From Xylaria sp. FL1777 (Eukaryota > Ascomycota > Sordariomycetes > Xylariales > Xylariaceae): a stretch of DNA of 64,000 nt. Of this stretch, positions 9,586 to 21,514 are shown piece by piece. The position numbers and the translations under genes are program-made. The notes beneath the pieces were generated by a model. That model had not been told where the DNA came from. It did not search any database and saw only the letters and a program-made list of their open reading frames with translations. The stretch is from the NCBI GenBank assembly GCA_022578965.1, contig MU400509.1:310001-374000 (forward strand). Direction: 5' to 3'. Each line of letters starts with the position of its first letter. Position 1 is the stretch's first letter.

Positions 9586-11551
9586 CTACGGAGGTTGCAC
9601 AGAGGGCTGCACAGACACCACAGGTTGTGGTGGGGGTACTTGTGTGCCTGGGCCTTGAGCTGCCAGCGCCTGCGCTTTTGCCTGGGCTTGAGCCTGAGCT
9701 GCCTGTAAGAGTGCCGCCTGCGCCTGCGGCAATGCTGGCCGGTTTACAGCTTGAAGCTGCGCCATGTCCAAGTTTGGCCTCCTAAGCAGGCTAGCAGGAG
9801 GAGGGATGGTCGAACGAAATTTCATCTGGCGCAAATTATTGGTATCGACCTTATACACTGGCGATTCATCATCATCACCGTCATCATCGTATTTCCAGCG
9901 GTCGCTTTGGAGTGAGGAGGACTCCGGAGAAGGACTACTTAACCCGGTCCGCGACTTTCCAGGACGACGGTCAATAAATAAACGACCTAACCGACCGACG
10001 CGGCGACGGAATGAAGGCATCTCTTCTTCATCCGAATCTTCCGATGAAGCAGCTTTGAAGACGAACGGCGCGATTGATTTCTCGGGAGCCGGCGGTGTAT
10101 CATCGACGTCCATCGAGTCTGATGCTGAGGCAGGGGGTGTCATTAAATATGTTGTTTTGGCAGGCCTGAAATTCTGCTCCTGTTCCTCCTTGACGGGAGG
10201 TAGAGGGTCGGCTGTCAGGTCAATATAATTCGAATTCCACCGGCGGTGCTCCTGGACCTTGAGTTCAATATTATTGAGAAGCTCAAGCTGTCTCTCAGCC
10301 TGCTTATCTCGCAGAAGCGTCAGTTCGACAGGTTCCATGGATCGACCACCATCTGGACGAACAGCGAGACGCAGCTGGCTGTGAGTAGTAGCACGTGGTG
10401 GTTGCTGAGACTCCGTCTTGGGGCGTTTTTGCGGCTTGGTATTAACTAAGTCGTCGTCATCGGTCTTGATATTTAGCTTGATCTTGGTTTCCTTGAGCTT
10501 GGCACGCTGCTCATAAACCAATTTGTCCGTCTTAAGCAACTCCCGCTTGAGAACCTCGCGTCGATGAGCAAATACTACGAGCTGACGACCGTCTTCTAGT
10601 TCTCTACGGAGCTTCTTCAGTTTGTCGGCAACTTGCACATCCCGTGCCCTCGTCTTCCGGGTTTGTCTGACTTCACGTCTTCGGAAACAGACATAGGGAT
10701 CCATGTCATCATGTTCTTGATGCGTCTCAAACTTGAGCGAAGGATGAAGAGATTTATTGCCAGCAACTTGTCGACGACTCCTCCAGTACTCATATATGTT
10801 TTTGGCATGGCCTTGAACCGATTTTTCTCGAATATGATGGTTCATCGCCTGAGACATCAGCTCGTATGGGACAAAGGTATTGTCAACCTCTGCATACGGC
10901 GCGCTCTCGGCAGCGGTATCTTCAAATACCTCCATAATACGCTCGAAATCATCCTCAGACAGGTGAGCATTAGCAGGTCTCTTTGAGTTGTAATTTTTAA
11001 GAAATTCGTCATCTTCAGAGGTCATATCATAAAGACTCCCTCTCAGGGTCTCTTCGACCGTATCTGAAGACTTGATATAATTGCGAGGCTCTACATATGG
11101 CGTGGGATATAACTCGTCATAGTCGGTCTCAACACTCTTTTGCGGCGGCGGGACAGGGATCTCATTGTCCACACTAGCGCCGACGCCCCTGAGGGCAGCC
11201 TGAAGATGGTATTCCTATCATCGCATACAGGTGTCAGCAGATAGACATCGGGTAAGTCTTGATACAATAGGCATATATATATTTATATATATATATATAT
11301 ACTATCATATATATACCCATCATGTTGGGAGGCAGCCAAGTAGCCGTCACGTGACGTTGCACGTGACTTAGCCTGAAAATGGCAAAGAAAACACATATAC
11401 TCACATTTTCTTCTCCTAACTCGACGCCAGTAACTATTTGTGATTCGGTTGTGAGGGATTCGTACTCGTTGGCATCGATCTGGTGCTCTCGGAGGACGGG
11501 GAGGGGTGTTTTGATGTTGAGTTTCTTGTATCGCACTTTCCTGGTGGTCAT
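9586..11551 (-). CDS. EPL1: Enhancer of polycomb-like protein EPL1 (NuA4/Piccolo NuA4 subunit)
   Basis: Exons complement(11405..11551) and complement(9586..11214) give 591 residues. Epl1 bridges the Esa1 acetyltransferase to nucleosomes and the NuA4 core for histone H4/H2A acetylation. The N-terminus MTTRKVRYKKLNIKTPLPVL, followed by GVELGEEN|EYHLQAALRG and DNEIPVPPPQ, is the EPcA signature. The DPYVCFRRREVRQTRKTRARD block at about 215-235 is the second conserved Epl1 element, followed by a Lys/Arg-rich coiled segment (about 240-300). The C-terminus is Ala/Gln-rich (QAQAQAKAQA) and low in complexity. The 190-bp intron (GTGAGT...GATAG, phase 0) carries an AT microsatellite and two CACGTG boxes. 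The length agrees with other filamentous-fungal Epl1 proteins. Confidence 0.94.
11272..11318. repeat. AT microsatellite inside the EPL1 intron
   Basis: Near-perfect (AT)n with short interruptions at about 11272-11318. It occupies about a quarter of the 190-bp intron. Confidence 0.85.
11346..11367. promoter_or_regulatory. Two CACGTGAC E-boxes in the EPL1 intron
   Basis: CACGTG occurs at 11348-11353, inside the 10-bp palindrome GTCACGTGAC, and again at 11360-11365, 12 bp apart and so about one helical turn. CACGTGAC is the known target class of Cbf1/CpcA-adjacent bHLH factors in fungi. Another CACGTG with an adjoining TGACGTC lies upstream at 12079-12092. Regulatory function is inferred only from motif identity. 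Confidence 0.35.
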
Positions 11552-14500
11552 GGTGGGCGGAGGCTGGGAGGGGCGGAGGCGGAAAAGATGCGGACCGGGA
11601 GGGAAAAACCCCGAAAAAAATCGGGTAATGGGTAATTCAAGTCATGCGACAATGAAATATAGGGTTTTCGGATTGATAGAGGGGTGTTGAGGTGGTTTTT
11701 TTGATGGCCAAAGTATCGAGGGCGGACGACGTGACGTTGGATTTGGTCTGGGGCGCAAATTTTCGCTGGCTTTGCTGGGGGACGGCTCTGTTGTTGGGTG
11801 GTGCGAGCGTCGTTGGGTGAGCGGTGGGCAGGGAGGCAGGCAGCGTGCAGTGGGTGCAGTGGTCGTGGTTGGGTGTGTAGTGGGCGAGCAAGCCAGCGAG
11901 TGGGCACAGGCAGAAAAGCAAAGCAAACCCGGCCCAAACCTTCCTTCCCCAGCTAGGCAGCCTAGCCCAGCAAAGGAATGAATGAGAGCCTAAGGGGCGG
12001 TCCAGGTAAACAATGCTTCGTACCGTGCGCATACCACTGTGCCCGCCGGCACAAGGGAAAAGAAGGGAAAGGGGGGAACACGTGATGACGTCTGCTGGTG
12101 GTCCAAGCGTGGGCCGAGAAGGAACCAATTAGGGACGAATGTCCCACTCTCATGACACCTTGTTTTCCCTTGCTTGGCAGCTCTTATCAGTGCACTAGCC
12201 TGAGATGGTTACAGCGTTGCTGACATGAGCCACTCATTGGTTGGAACTTTCTTCACTGGCAATCTCCTTTTATTTATTATCTGCGCTGCTGAGAGGGATG
12301 GAGGGGTAAGGGGCAAACACAGTAGAAACATAAATCTAGATACTATACCTAGCATACTACGTAGAGGTTTGATGAAAAGCAATACCTTACCTATGTAGAT
12401 GCGAATGACGATTACATTTTTGCATTGTTTAAGTTAGTTACATTCAATATTTCTATATTTGATTCCAACATATATTACCTCGTCATATCTGTTTGGGAGA
12501 CGAAATGCAAATCATAGTTATGTTGTCATTCTCTATGCAACATTGTGGTCACTGTGTAATAGCAAAGATCATACTAATTCTATATACATCTATGCATGTC
12601 ATCAAGAATAGATTCCCTACGCATACAGAGCACATAGTAGGTAGGTAGTACTACGTGTGAGACAAAGATGGAGGCCTACTACTACCGGTACTTAGGTAGC
12701 CCAAAGCCTAGCCTTCGGATTCTGGATTATGAGATGCAGTGTTCTGGAACAAACTTGAAGTACTAAACTAGCTAAGATTCGATTGTGTCAAATTTATGTA
12801 ATTCTATATGATTGTTTCTTAACCATACGAGCAATTGCCAGATGGCATATGCGACCAAACTATCGCTCGAGCTGTATGTTCATAATGTCTAGTCACTCGC
12901 TTCCATTCTCGTCAGCTTATATCGCTATCAAGAGCTCCGAGACATCATACGGTTAGCGGGTCGGTGAGGTTGAGCACTACCGGTATCTTAACTACCTACT
13001 GCGTAGGCAAAATCAATATGGTGTAGCAACTATCTGGATACTGGCAATGCCATTCGAAAACACTTATTTCGCATTGTTGCACTACTCTTTCACATGCACC
13101 TGCAAGGATTCAATCCTGACAGATGCGTTGCTTCACACCGCCATTGAAGAAGCTCACGTACGATGGCCAGTAAGCCATCTCGGGCTCAACCACCTACCTA
13201 ATGCATGGTCTCGGCTCCGCAAGCATGTTACCATTCGCCCGTATAGAATACCTAGGTAGGTTGCAACAAGCCAGGAGGGGGGGTCAGCCAGTGTATGAGA
13301 TTGACAACCTAGACTAGATAGGTAGTTTCATGTATAACACCAGGAAGCCATTGCATTGACGAGCATGGGAATTGAAGATAAGGTGTTCTTTTTGGTTTGT
13401 AATGTTTCTTGCTTAATTACTTATTCAGTGTTTCTGAAATACCTATTTTTTCAAGTGTAGAGGATGAGCAAACAATTGGGATGCTTTGTCCAGAACCTTG
13501 GCCAAGATTCCAAGTGATAATATAGCCGATTTAAACGTACCCTACCCACGCACACTACACTAACAGGCAAGTCCCTTGTCAATAGCAGAAATTCTCCGAC
13601 CCGATTGAGCGGTTCAAGCGGAGCATTTCAATCGGTGGCTCGGCGGGGACGGCGGGGATGATGGGCATTTATACTCCCGACCAGCTATTTTCACGGTCAG
13701 TAGGTAGTTCTGAACCAGGGAACTCGAGTATAATACAGAGTAGTATCAGGGTAGAATCGTCCCGAATTTCATACTTTCATAGAATGTGAGGTATAGGGCA
13801 GATGGATAGGTGTAGCTAGGGTCTTATTGGTGCTGAGAAGAAACGCGGTTGAATGTTCCAAAAGTTGCATTGTTGGAGTGCTGGAGCCGATTATTAGCGA
13901 CAGCAGAATTGAGTATTTTTGTCGGATTCCGAGATTCATGCTGAGTATAGCATGCTGATTAGTTAGATCTAAAGTATAAGATTACTCCAAGGTGCCCCAA
14001 GAACTTGCATTCTAAGTCGGCATGCTATAGAAGTCTAGCACTTGAAGTTATTCGGCCAGTCAGTGATTATAGTATTAATGCTTTTTATAAGGACAATAAA
14101 CAAAGAAGAAAGGTGTCAGGATTTACGGATGCACTTCTGACAAACTTAAACATCCAACTGATGTGGAAAAACTGGGTGGCTTGCTTATTGGTAAGAAGTA
14201 TCGGCCTAGAATTCTTCTAACACAACAAGTATCGACGAGTACCATTCTATATTTATCGTATAGATTTTAGATACATGTAGCCTACGATATAGATAAATAA
14301 TGGTGGAAGAGGAATCGAGGGAAGAAACCTCTTCCCAACTAGCACTTACGACTTGTATTCTGACCGGTGGCTTGGACTCATAGATATTGTGGCGTTGTGG
14401 CGCGAATCTGCCTTGCTGCCTTGCTGCCTAGCCGCCAAGGCTAACAGGGAGGTAGGTAGTGAGCTCTCATCCCTTCTAATTAACCCCACGATCCCCAAGA

Positions 14501-14694
14501 CCCTCCAGCCCACTCAGCCTTATCATCATCATACACCAGAATTATCCAAACCCGAGTTCGAGCTCAGCACCAAAGACTTACCACGAACATTCCCACTGGG
14601 AATTTCTTGACTTTCATTATCATCATCATTCATTGCTTCGATATCAAAGTACTTGCTCCCTGATCGCGTGACCTCTTCGGGGTCTTGAGACAAA
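11552..14694. other. Divergent intergenic region between EPL1 and calcineurin B
   Basis: About 3.1 kb without a supported gene. The first 600 bp upstream of EPL1 contain homopurine tracts and CACGTG/TGACGTC at 12079-12092. The middle (12300-14300) is A+T-rich. The repeat core TACCTAGGTA is at 13249-13258, and a short GTAGGTAGGTAGTA run lies near 12638. Short ORFs at 13047-13259 and 14005-14220 show no recognisable domain. Confidence 0.5.
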
Positions 14695-15586
14695 ATGGGC
14701 AACAACACCAGCATGGTCCTGGACAACATTGTCCAAGGAACCAATTGTGAGTATGAGCCTTGTGACCCTGGTTCTCTGGACATTCTAATAGGAATATTCT
14801 AGTCGATCGTGAAGAAGTAGAACGACTGAAGAAGAGGTTCATGAAACTTGACAAAGTAAGACATCATCCCTGCCATGCTTGCTGTCGCTGTCCTGCTGCT
14901 ACATAACAACATTCGTGCTGACATACTACTTCCCTAATAAGGATCAAAACGGCACTATCGAACGAGACGAATTCTTAATGCTACCGCAAATATCATCGAA
15001 TCCGCTTGCGACGAGGTACGAATCCCATCCTACCCTGCCCTCGAAGTAATCCTACCAGGCGACCGTTTAGGTCCAACCAGAACGTGCGCTAGATACACAT
15101 CAGCTAATAACAGCTTCAACTCTTCAGGCTAATAGCGATTTTTGACGAGGATGGTGGCGGCGATGTGGACTTCCAGGAATTTGTCTCCGGCCTCAGTGCC
15201 TTCAGTAGCAAAGGCAACAAGGAACAAAAGTTGCAGTTTGCGTTCAAAGTCTATGACATCGATCGAGATGGCTATATCAGTAACGGAGAGTTATTTATCG
15301 TTCTGAAGATGATGGTCGGTAGCAATTTGAAAGACCAGCAGCTGCAACAGATTGTGGACAAGACAATCATGGAAGCCGATCTGGACAAGGACGGTAAAAT
15401 CAGCTTTGAAGAGTTCACAAAGATGGTTGAGAACACGGACGTGAGCATGAGCATGACGCTAGGTGAGATTCCATGCTTGCCCCTTCGCGCCAATATCTCT
15501 TTCTATATACTGCCTGTTTGGTCAGGCACAATCAAGGAACAGGGTTCTAGTGAATACTAACATGCTACACCCTAGATCAATTTTAG
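14695..15586 (+). CDS. Calcineurin B, regulatory subunit of the Ca2+/calmodulin phosphatase
   Basis: Five exons: 14695..14746, 14803..14855, 14942..15015, 15128..15462 and 15576..15586, giving 174 residues. Calcineurin B is the EF-hand subunit that binds and activates the catalytic A subunit in Ca2+ signalling. It begins [11 protein letters not shown] (myristoylation site Gly2). Four EF-hand loops can be read: [39 protein letters not shown] and [13 protein letters not shown]. The last exon is only 11 nt and encodes the DQF end (CTA G|AT CAA TTT TAG), with branch site TACTAAC upstream. Length and sequence match Neurospora-type calcineurin B closely. All four junctions keep frame and have GT..AG borders. 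Confidence 0.95.
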
Positions 15587-18282
15587 GACACGCACATTTG
15601 GAGATCAAGAGAGCCTATGACAAAGCAACTGGCCTATGGATTTCTTCATTAGCACGGTGTGCCCACAGGGAAGACAAATCGATGATGATTTATAGTGTCA
15701 TCGCTCTCCGGAGCAAATTCATACGCTTGGTCAAATTGGGTGGAAATGCTGGGGATCACCAAGTTGGATCCAATATATGTATAGCCAGAGAGGACTGCGT
15801 CATGCAGAACTGATAGCTACCTCTAAACAGCCTGAAGGCCAAAGTCACCTGCAAGCCTATTATAATAGAGTCTTGCACCTAGCGCCATTTCAACCTGTAA
15901 TCCCCCCTAAGTTTTGACTGTTCGTAATACGATATAACGTTACATGGAATTAAATATTCCTTAGCATATTGCAGTAACATATATTAAGGATTAAGCTTAT
16001 CCCGCTGGGATCCTTCTTATAATCGTTTCTATATCTAGCGATTCTATACTCCAACGTGCCAGGTCTTGCATGTATGCCTTCAGGGGAAGATACACTGTGT
16101 GCCATTTATCTTACATTTAGAATCTACATTAATCGTTGTGAAATTTTAGGTTCTTTAATATTTAAATAACGTCTTATATTAAGTCTATAAGTAGGAGAGC
16201 TCTACTCGCCTGCAATATAAGACCTTTATGGAATAAGCTCCTACACTTTGACTGTAAAGCTGTCATGGCAACCACGGTGTAGTCTTCCAGCACACTTAAG
16301 TATTTATGGTAACTATTATCTTACGTTTCAGAAGTATCCTCCTGTGTAAAGTTCTCATATGTATTATAACATATTTTCTCAGAAAGTATGGGACGCGCAA
16401 CCCTTCTCTTTCCCATCGACCTATGTACTATTTTACTGAAGCATCTCTCTCTTACTCTCCCAGCAATTTTGTGAGGAAAGCAAGACAACAGTAGCACTAG
16501 AGGGTGAAGGTGCAGAAGAAAGCTCTCAGTCCCGAGGAATACGCTCGCTCCCTAATCGATATTGAGATCGTTGGATTAAAGCAAGAGGTCCTCGGAATGA
16601 ACGAGATTCCGAGGTTGGAGCAAGAAGCTCTTACATCCTATAAGAAGGTTCCGGGGCTGAATACAGAGTCTTCCAAGCAACTGGAGTAGCTTATACCTAG
16701 CATCTGATTCGGAGCTTACAATGCTGATCTCAGTACGCCAGAGGTCATTGGGCCCTTAAGCGCAACTCGTCACGGCGCAGGCGGTAATTGAGATATCCGC
16801 TTAGGCTATCTAGTCAGTGGTGTAACACACGGCACGGTTTGTTTGTGCTCACGTAACGCTTTCCGCTAGGTCAGCAGCTCCGCGGAGCTTGATATACCCG
16901 GCGCGATGCTGTTCTGCTACAACCCCCTCCCCCACGTGAACTAACTACCTAAGGCATCATTGTGGATGATGACAGGACGAAGAACAAGTAGCGGTATATG
17001 GCGGACTATCAATGCCGGTATACCATTGGGAACGAATATCCATCTTTTAGTAATATGGTATGTTGGTAGCTAGTTTCGGTCAAGCTGTCAGAGGAATAGG
17101 ATATAGTTCACATCCCATAAAGCGCTAGTTCTAACTTTCGGTGGTTACACTCTCTGAGGGTGTAAGTAGTTTTTTTTTTCCAGCTATGTCTTCCTTCTAC
17201 ATGATTCTAAGTATACCGAATATGAACCTTAGTAGCTAGTGCCAGTTTTCATCATAGGAGGGATGTCAGTAATAAACTGGCGCGTTCGTCTGAGTCGGGT
17301 ACGATGTAGGTATACAATTGAGAGTGTTGAAAGACTTTTAGGAGCCTCATGAGAACTAAAGCAACCCGCAATCCAATGATGTCAAGACAGTAGTATTAGT
17401 AAGAAAATAGGTCCAATGGCTGTGCTCTAGTTCATAGAATCATTAAAGCTCTTCTACTCTTTGCTGGTTGTTTAGAGATTGGAAGTCATGTCTCGACTCA
17501 ATCTACCCAATGACAAGCCTTACCGCTGCAGTGGATATCCGGCTCGACTTTCCACCTCTGTCGGCTCGCCTTTCCTCCCTCTGATAGAAACGAGCACGAA
17601 CCAATCACCATTGTTACCGCGCAATCTCCACTAATCTATTTGGTGGCTGATTAATCTCTGTGACATTTATGCATCTAGCCCAATCGAACTTTTGTTTAAG
17701 CAGTATATTTCAGTTTTATTGGTCGCATAAATTGACCGGATAGTTGCACAAGTACCCCATTATTGCACTTCTAGTGTCACGGATGTAAATCGGCCGCCAA
17801 AGAGATCAAGTCTGCGATACACATACCTTATGTAGGTAGCTTCACTGACTCGGTTTCCACCCACGCTGGATTTCGTTGGCTGTTAGCTTGGGAGATTAGT
17901 ATACATATTACCGCGAAGCAGGCAGATATGCAACAATACTCATTCTGTATTAATAATGATGATGCTCTTAGAAATCAAGGGAGCCGTTTGCGTGCTTCAG
18001 AGCTAACATGATGGAGCCTCCTCTACTATTGAAATGGCTATGTGAAGCATACTCTTCTATATAAGGCAGAGGGAATTGGCTGTGCAGAGTAGACAAGATG
18101 TTGCCGAGAACCACGTCTATCACATAACACAATACAGTACAACTCGCAGAGTTACTTCAGTTCCAGACTTGCAACCATCTTCGTCTTCGAAACCTAGATA
18201 GATTACGATTATACAAGATCTATTTTCTTCTCATCGTTTATCCCATTGTTTATACATACATCTCAGAACCCTCATAGCTAAA
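15587..18282. other. Intergenic, 2.7 kb, A+T-rich
   Basis: No gene is supported. A 61-codon frame at 16504-16689 (reading KVQKKALSPEEYARSL...) has no ATG at its start and no recognised family; it may be the remnant of an exon. A T-tract is at 17171-17180. The last few hundred bases form the promoter of the flavoprotein gene. Confidence 0.45.
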
Positions 18283-19133
18283 ATGGCAGCCAAGTCCGTA
18301 GCTCTCGTAACCATGAGCTTGCGTCCCGCTCGGGTCGGGGCAAACGTCGCCGCTTTCGTCCAGCCGATCCTGCAGAAGTCGTTTTCAACAGCCGATGTGA
18401 AATTAGTTCCGGTAGACGTACGGGACTTCAACCTGCCCATATTCAACGAGAATGTCGCCCCTGCAAGTAAGTGATTTGCTGTGAAGTGTCTCTTACCTGC
18501 ATTCACCTCTTACTCCGTGGTGCATTCTAAATAAGAAGCGACTATGTGCTTTAGGCTTACCTCGTCTTCATGGATAAACACGAAGAGAGGCTAACTGTCC
18601 GAGTAGTGGTCCCTGCGTTCGCGCAGTTCCAGCACGAACACTCCAAGGCTTGGAGCGCTGAGATTGCGAAGCATGACGGCTACGTGCTCGTTATCCCCGA
18701 GTATAACTACGGCGGTACGTTCTAACCTCATAATTATAGATATATACATGTATTCCATTGTCTCATCGTTCAACACACTGATACGTCTCATATAGTGGCC
18801 GGTGGAACCAAGAACGCAATCGATTACCTTCTAAACGAGTGGAAGGGAAAACCCTTGACGATTGTCAGCTACGGCGCCCAAGGAGGTTCCAAGGCGAACC
18901 AGCAAGTGAAGGAGATACTGGGGGGCATGGGTCTACGGGTCACAGAGACACGTCCTCAGTTGGCATTTGCGAACGCCCAGGCTGAGATTGGCGCCCTCTT
19001 GAGCGAGGGCAAGGTGTCCGATGAGTCCAAGGCGAAGTGGGAAGGCCAAACTGACGAGATTGTCAAGGCCGCTGAGGAGTTGAAGGAGCTTCTGCTGCAA
19101 CCAAATGAAGAGGCCAATGCTCCCAAGGCGTAG
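18283..19133 (+). CDS. NAD(P)H-dependent FMN reductase-like flavoprotein (flavodoxin-like fold)
   Basis: Exons 18283..18466, 18607..18714 and 18796..19133 give 209 residues. The family transfers electrons from NAD(P)H to FMN or quinones in the cytosol. The N-terminus [20 protein letters not shown] is the beta1-phosphate-loop region. The diagnostic motif [18 protein letters not shown], split by intron 2 within GVA, lies at about residues 93-110. SYGAQGG follows as the second flavin contact. Intron 1 must use the acceptor GAGTAG at 18605-18606 (branch GCTAAC) so that [18 protein letters not shown] reads through; the earlier TTTAG at about 18553 would insert non-conserved residues. It is a stand-alone reductase with no partner gene nearby. 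The physiological substrate cannot be told from sequence. Confidence 0.9.
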
Positions 19134-19598
19134 GTACATACCCTTTAGATGATACAATATCCATAGATTAATTGCGAATTGTGTTAATCTTATATCGAAG
19201 TTGTCTGTAATTCAGTTTAAAGGGAGGTAGGGATAATATAAACTAGCTTAGCTATCCTCTGCTATATCTGTTATTGCTATATCTGCTGGTGAGATAGATA
19301 GACTCTTTGGAGTAGCAAGTGAAAGAAAGAAGAGGGGAATAAGAAAAGAAAATGGTACTGCAGAGGATGTATAAGTTACATGTAAGTCGGATAAGTACCT
19401 GCGTAGGTGGATATGGGTACCCGCCTAGGTAAGTCTATTTACCTAGTCTCCACTCTCAACTGGTTCTGGGCACCGGGCGTTATCGATAAAACCATCGTCA
19501 TCGTTCCCTACAATCATCGCCTTCCTACTTATCTATCTACCTTATGGAAAAAAATCTTATACAACGAAATAGTTCCTTGGTTTCTTATCCTAAGAATA
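19134..19598. other. Intergenic, 465 bp
   Basis: This separates the flavoprotein 3' end from the ES2 start and contains short CTAGGTA/GGTACCC elements near 19410-19435. An in-frame upstream ATG at 19407 could lengthen ES2 by 64 codons, but the added sequence is not ES2-like. Confidence 0.5.
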
Positions 19599-20987
19599 AT
19601 GGACGCCGAGACAAAGACCTCGAAGGCCCTCATCCGCAAGAGAGACGATCTCGAACTGATGCCGCCGCCACCACCCCCGAAACGGATCAAGCGGCCAAAG
19701 AAAGTCATCGACGAGGACAGCTACACAGACGCACTCTCGCAAATCATAGCGCGGGATTTCTTCCCGGGCCTCCTCGAAAGCGAAACGCAGCAAGAGTATC
19801 TCGACGCGCTGGACTCCAAGGACCCCGAGTGGATATCGAGCGCCAGCCGACGTCTTCGACATGTGATGACGCCCGGCCGCAAGAGAGCGAGGCGGGGCAC
19901 GTCGCTGACGCCAGGGTCGCAGACTCCGCGCGGCTTCGTGGGCGACACGCCGGTCTCGGTATCGGCGGCGTCGTCGAGCGGCTCCGCGCGCCAAGACGGC
20001 GGCGACGACAAGCCCGAGATCGACACGAACATGAGCCTCAGCGCCTTCCAGTCGAAATACACGAGCGAGGACAACGAGAGTTTCTACAAGCTGCTGGACA
20101 GGCAGAACTCGAAGCGCGCCGAGAAGTACGCGTGGCTGTGGGCGGGCAACAAGCTGCCCTCTAAGATGCAGCTGGCGCAGAGGAAGGTCGAGGCGAGGCT
20201 GCTGGGGTCGGGCAAGGGTCTGGAGGACGACGGCTTCAAGCAGGACAGGCTCGCCATTAAAGATAGAGACGACCGCCCCGCACAGCCCGACACCTGGAAG
20301 TCGGTGCCCAACAACACCCTCATGTTCGCGCCCGACGGCGTCGACGATACCAACCTGGAGACGCAGATGCAGGCCGCCGAGGCCGCGTCGCGGGCCCCGC
20401 CCAAGGCGGTGAACTACCAGAACACACGTCTCCCAGCGCCGCAGCTCAGTGAGGAGGAGTCGGTGCCGCCGTCGCCGTCGCTCTCCGCGATCCGCGACGC
20501 CATCGCGGGCCGGCGACGACCAGACAGCGAGGCGACGTCCACGGCGGCGGGCGGCGAGACGCCGCGTGTGAACGGGTACGCCTTCGTCGACGACGAGGAG
20601 CCCGAGCCCGAGCCCGAGGCCCCGCGAGCCGGGATGCTGCCGGCGACGATCAACCTGGGCCCCGGCGACGCGACGCCGAACCCGTTCGTGATCAGGGAGC
20701 AGAGCCGGCGCGAGGCGCTGCACCACCACATGGTGGACCGCATATCGCAGTCGAAGCGGGCGTCGGCGAAGCTCGGGGTCACGGGCAAGGTAGACGGGGC
20801 GATGCCCGTGCCGTGGTTCCCGAGTAGTCCGCGGGTGACGGCCGCCGGCGGCGGGCTGACCCCGGCCGCGCAGCGCCTGTGGAGCAAGATCGGGAGCTCG
20901 GCCAGCGTCACGCCGCGCACGCCGTTCGGACAGAGCACGCCGATGCGGACGGTGAGGGGGTCGAAATTGAAGCAGGCGTCGAAGTAG
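19599..20987 (+). CDS. ES2/DGCR14 family nuclear splicing factor
   Basis: A single exon of 462 residues. ES2 (human ESS2/DGCR14, S. pombe Bis1) associates with the late spliceosome. The conserved N-terminal block reads PPPKRIKRPKKVIDEDSYTDALSQIIARDFFPGL (about 24-58; shown by its key residues Y42, D44, I49-I50 and RDFFP). Then come LSAFQSKYTSEDNESF and KYAWLW in the middle, and a C-terminal region with TPNPFVI, IREQSRREALHHHMVDRI and WSKIG, all usual in ES2 proteins. Between these, the chain is acidic, Ser/Pro-rich and disordered. Start chosen at MDAETKTSKALIRKRD because the upstream in-frame extension from 19407 is unlike the family. The gene is markedly G+C-rich, giving long antisense ORF shadows. 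Confidence 0.9.
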   Translation: MDAETKTSKALIRKRDDLELMPPPPPPKRIKRPKKVIDEDSYTDALSQIIARDFFPGLLESETQQEYLDALDSKDPEWISSASRRLRHVMTPGRKRARRGTSLTPGSQTPRGFVGDTPVSVSAASSSGSARQDGGDDKPEIDTNMSLSAFQSKYTSEDNESFYKLLDRQNSKRAEKYAWLWAGNKLPSKMQLAQRKVEARLLGSGKGLEDDGFKQDRLAIKDRDDRPAQPDTWKSVPNNTLMFAPDGVDDTNLETQMQAAEAASRAPPKAVNYQNTRLPAPQLSEEESVPPSPSLSAIRDAIAGRRRPDSEATSTAAGGETPRVNGYAFVDDEEPEPEPEAPRAGMLPATINLGPGDATPNPFVIREQSRREALHHHMVDRISQSKRASAKLGVTGKVDGAMPVPWFPSSPRVTAAGGGLTPAAQRLWSKIGSSASVTPRTPFGQSTPMRTVRGSKLKQASK

Positions 20988-21514
20988 CAGAGCTGGGTTG
21001 GTGTAATCAACAGATAGATAGATGACTTGAGGGAAGGAAGCGCGCAGAGTATTTGGAGTCGCATGGTTACTGCTTCACGGTTAATTGGTTGGTTGATTGG
21101 GAGGGAGTATTGAGATTATTATTATATGATACCCTGATAGAGAACGATTCATAGTTCAAACGCATTACTGAGTCGAAATATATTTTACGATTATCATGAC
21201 TAACCGGGTATGTAAAATACTGACCTTAATGGTTCTCCGGAATATTACTCTGTATTCTGAACAAACATGGCTTTTTTACGTGTATTACTGTAGTGGAGAC
21301 AAGAAAATATCTTCCATTCATGGGAATCATCAACAGGCAAGTATATGCTGTCTCCTGTTCCTTCTGCTCCGTCTAGGCCGTCACCATATGCGACCGACCC
21401 AAAGTTTTGTGATTTAATGGGCCTCAACATATCATTTATTTTAGCGGAATCCTTCTTCGATGATCTTGTAGTCACTTCAATGACATTGTCTTCCGGGTCT
21501 CAGAGGACGCACAT
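20988..21514. other. Convergent intergenic region
   Basis: A 527-bp spacer holds the 3' ends of ES2 (+) and CSE1 (-). Short ORFs on both strands at 21196-21475 look like chance. Confidence 0.55.

Noticed and set aside
11548..12153. Several overlapping minus-strand ORFs upstream of EPL1
   Set aside because: They are Pro/Ser/Thr-rich translations of C-rich promoter or leader sequence, with no domain.
16504..16689. 61-codon ORF with helical, charged product
   Set aside because: It has no ATG at the start, no splice partner found and no family recognised. It is noted only as a possible relic.
19590..20729. 379-codon minus-strand ORF and a 206-codon plus-strand frame
   Set aside because: Both are shadows of the ES2 gene in G+C-rich sequence, with Arg/Leu-rich products without domains.
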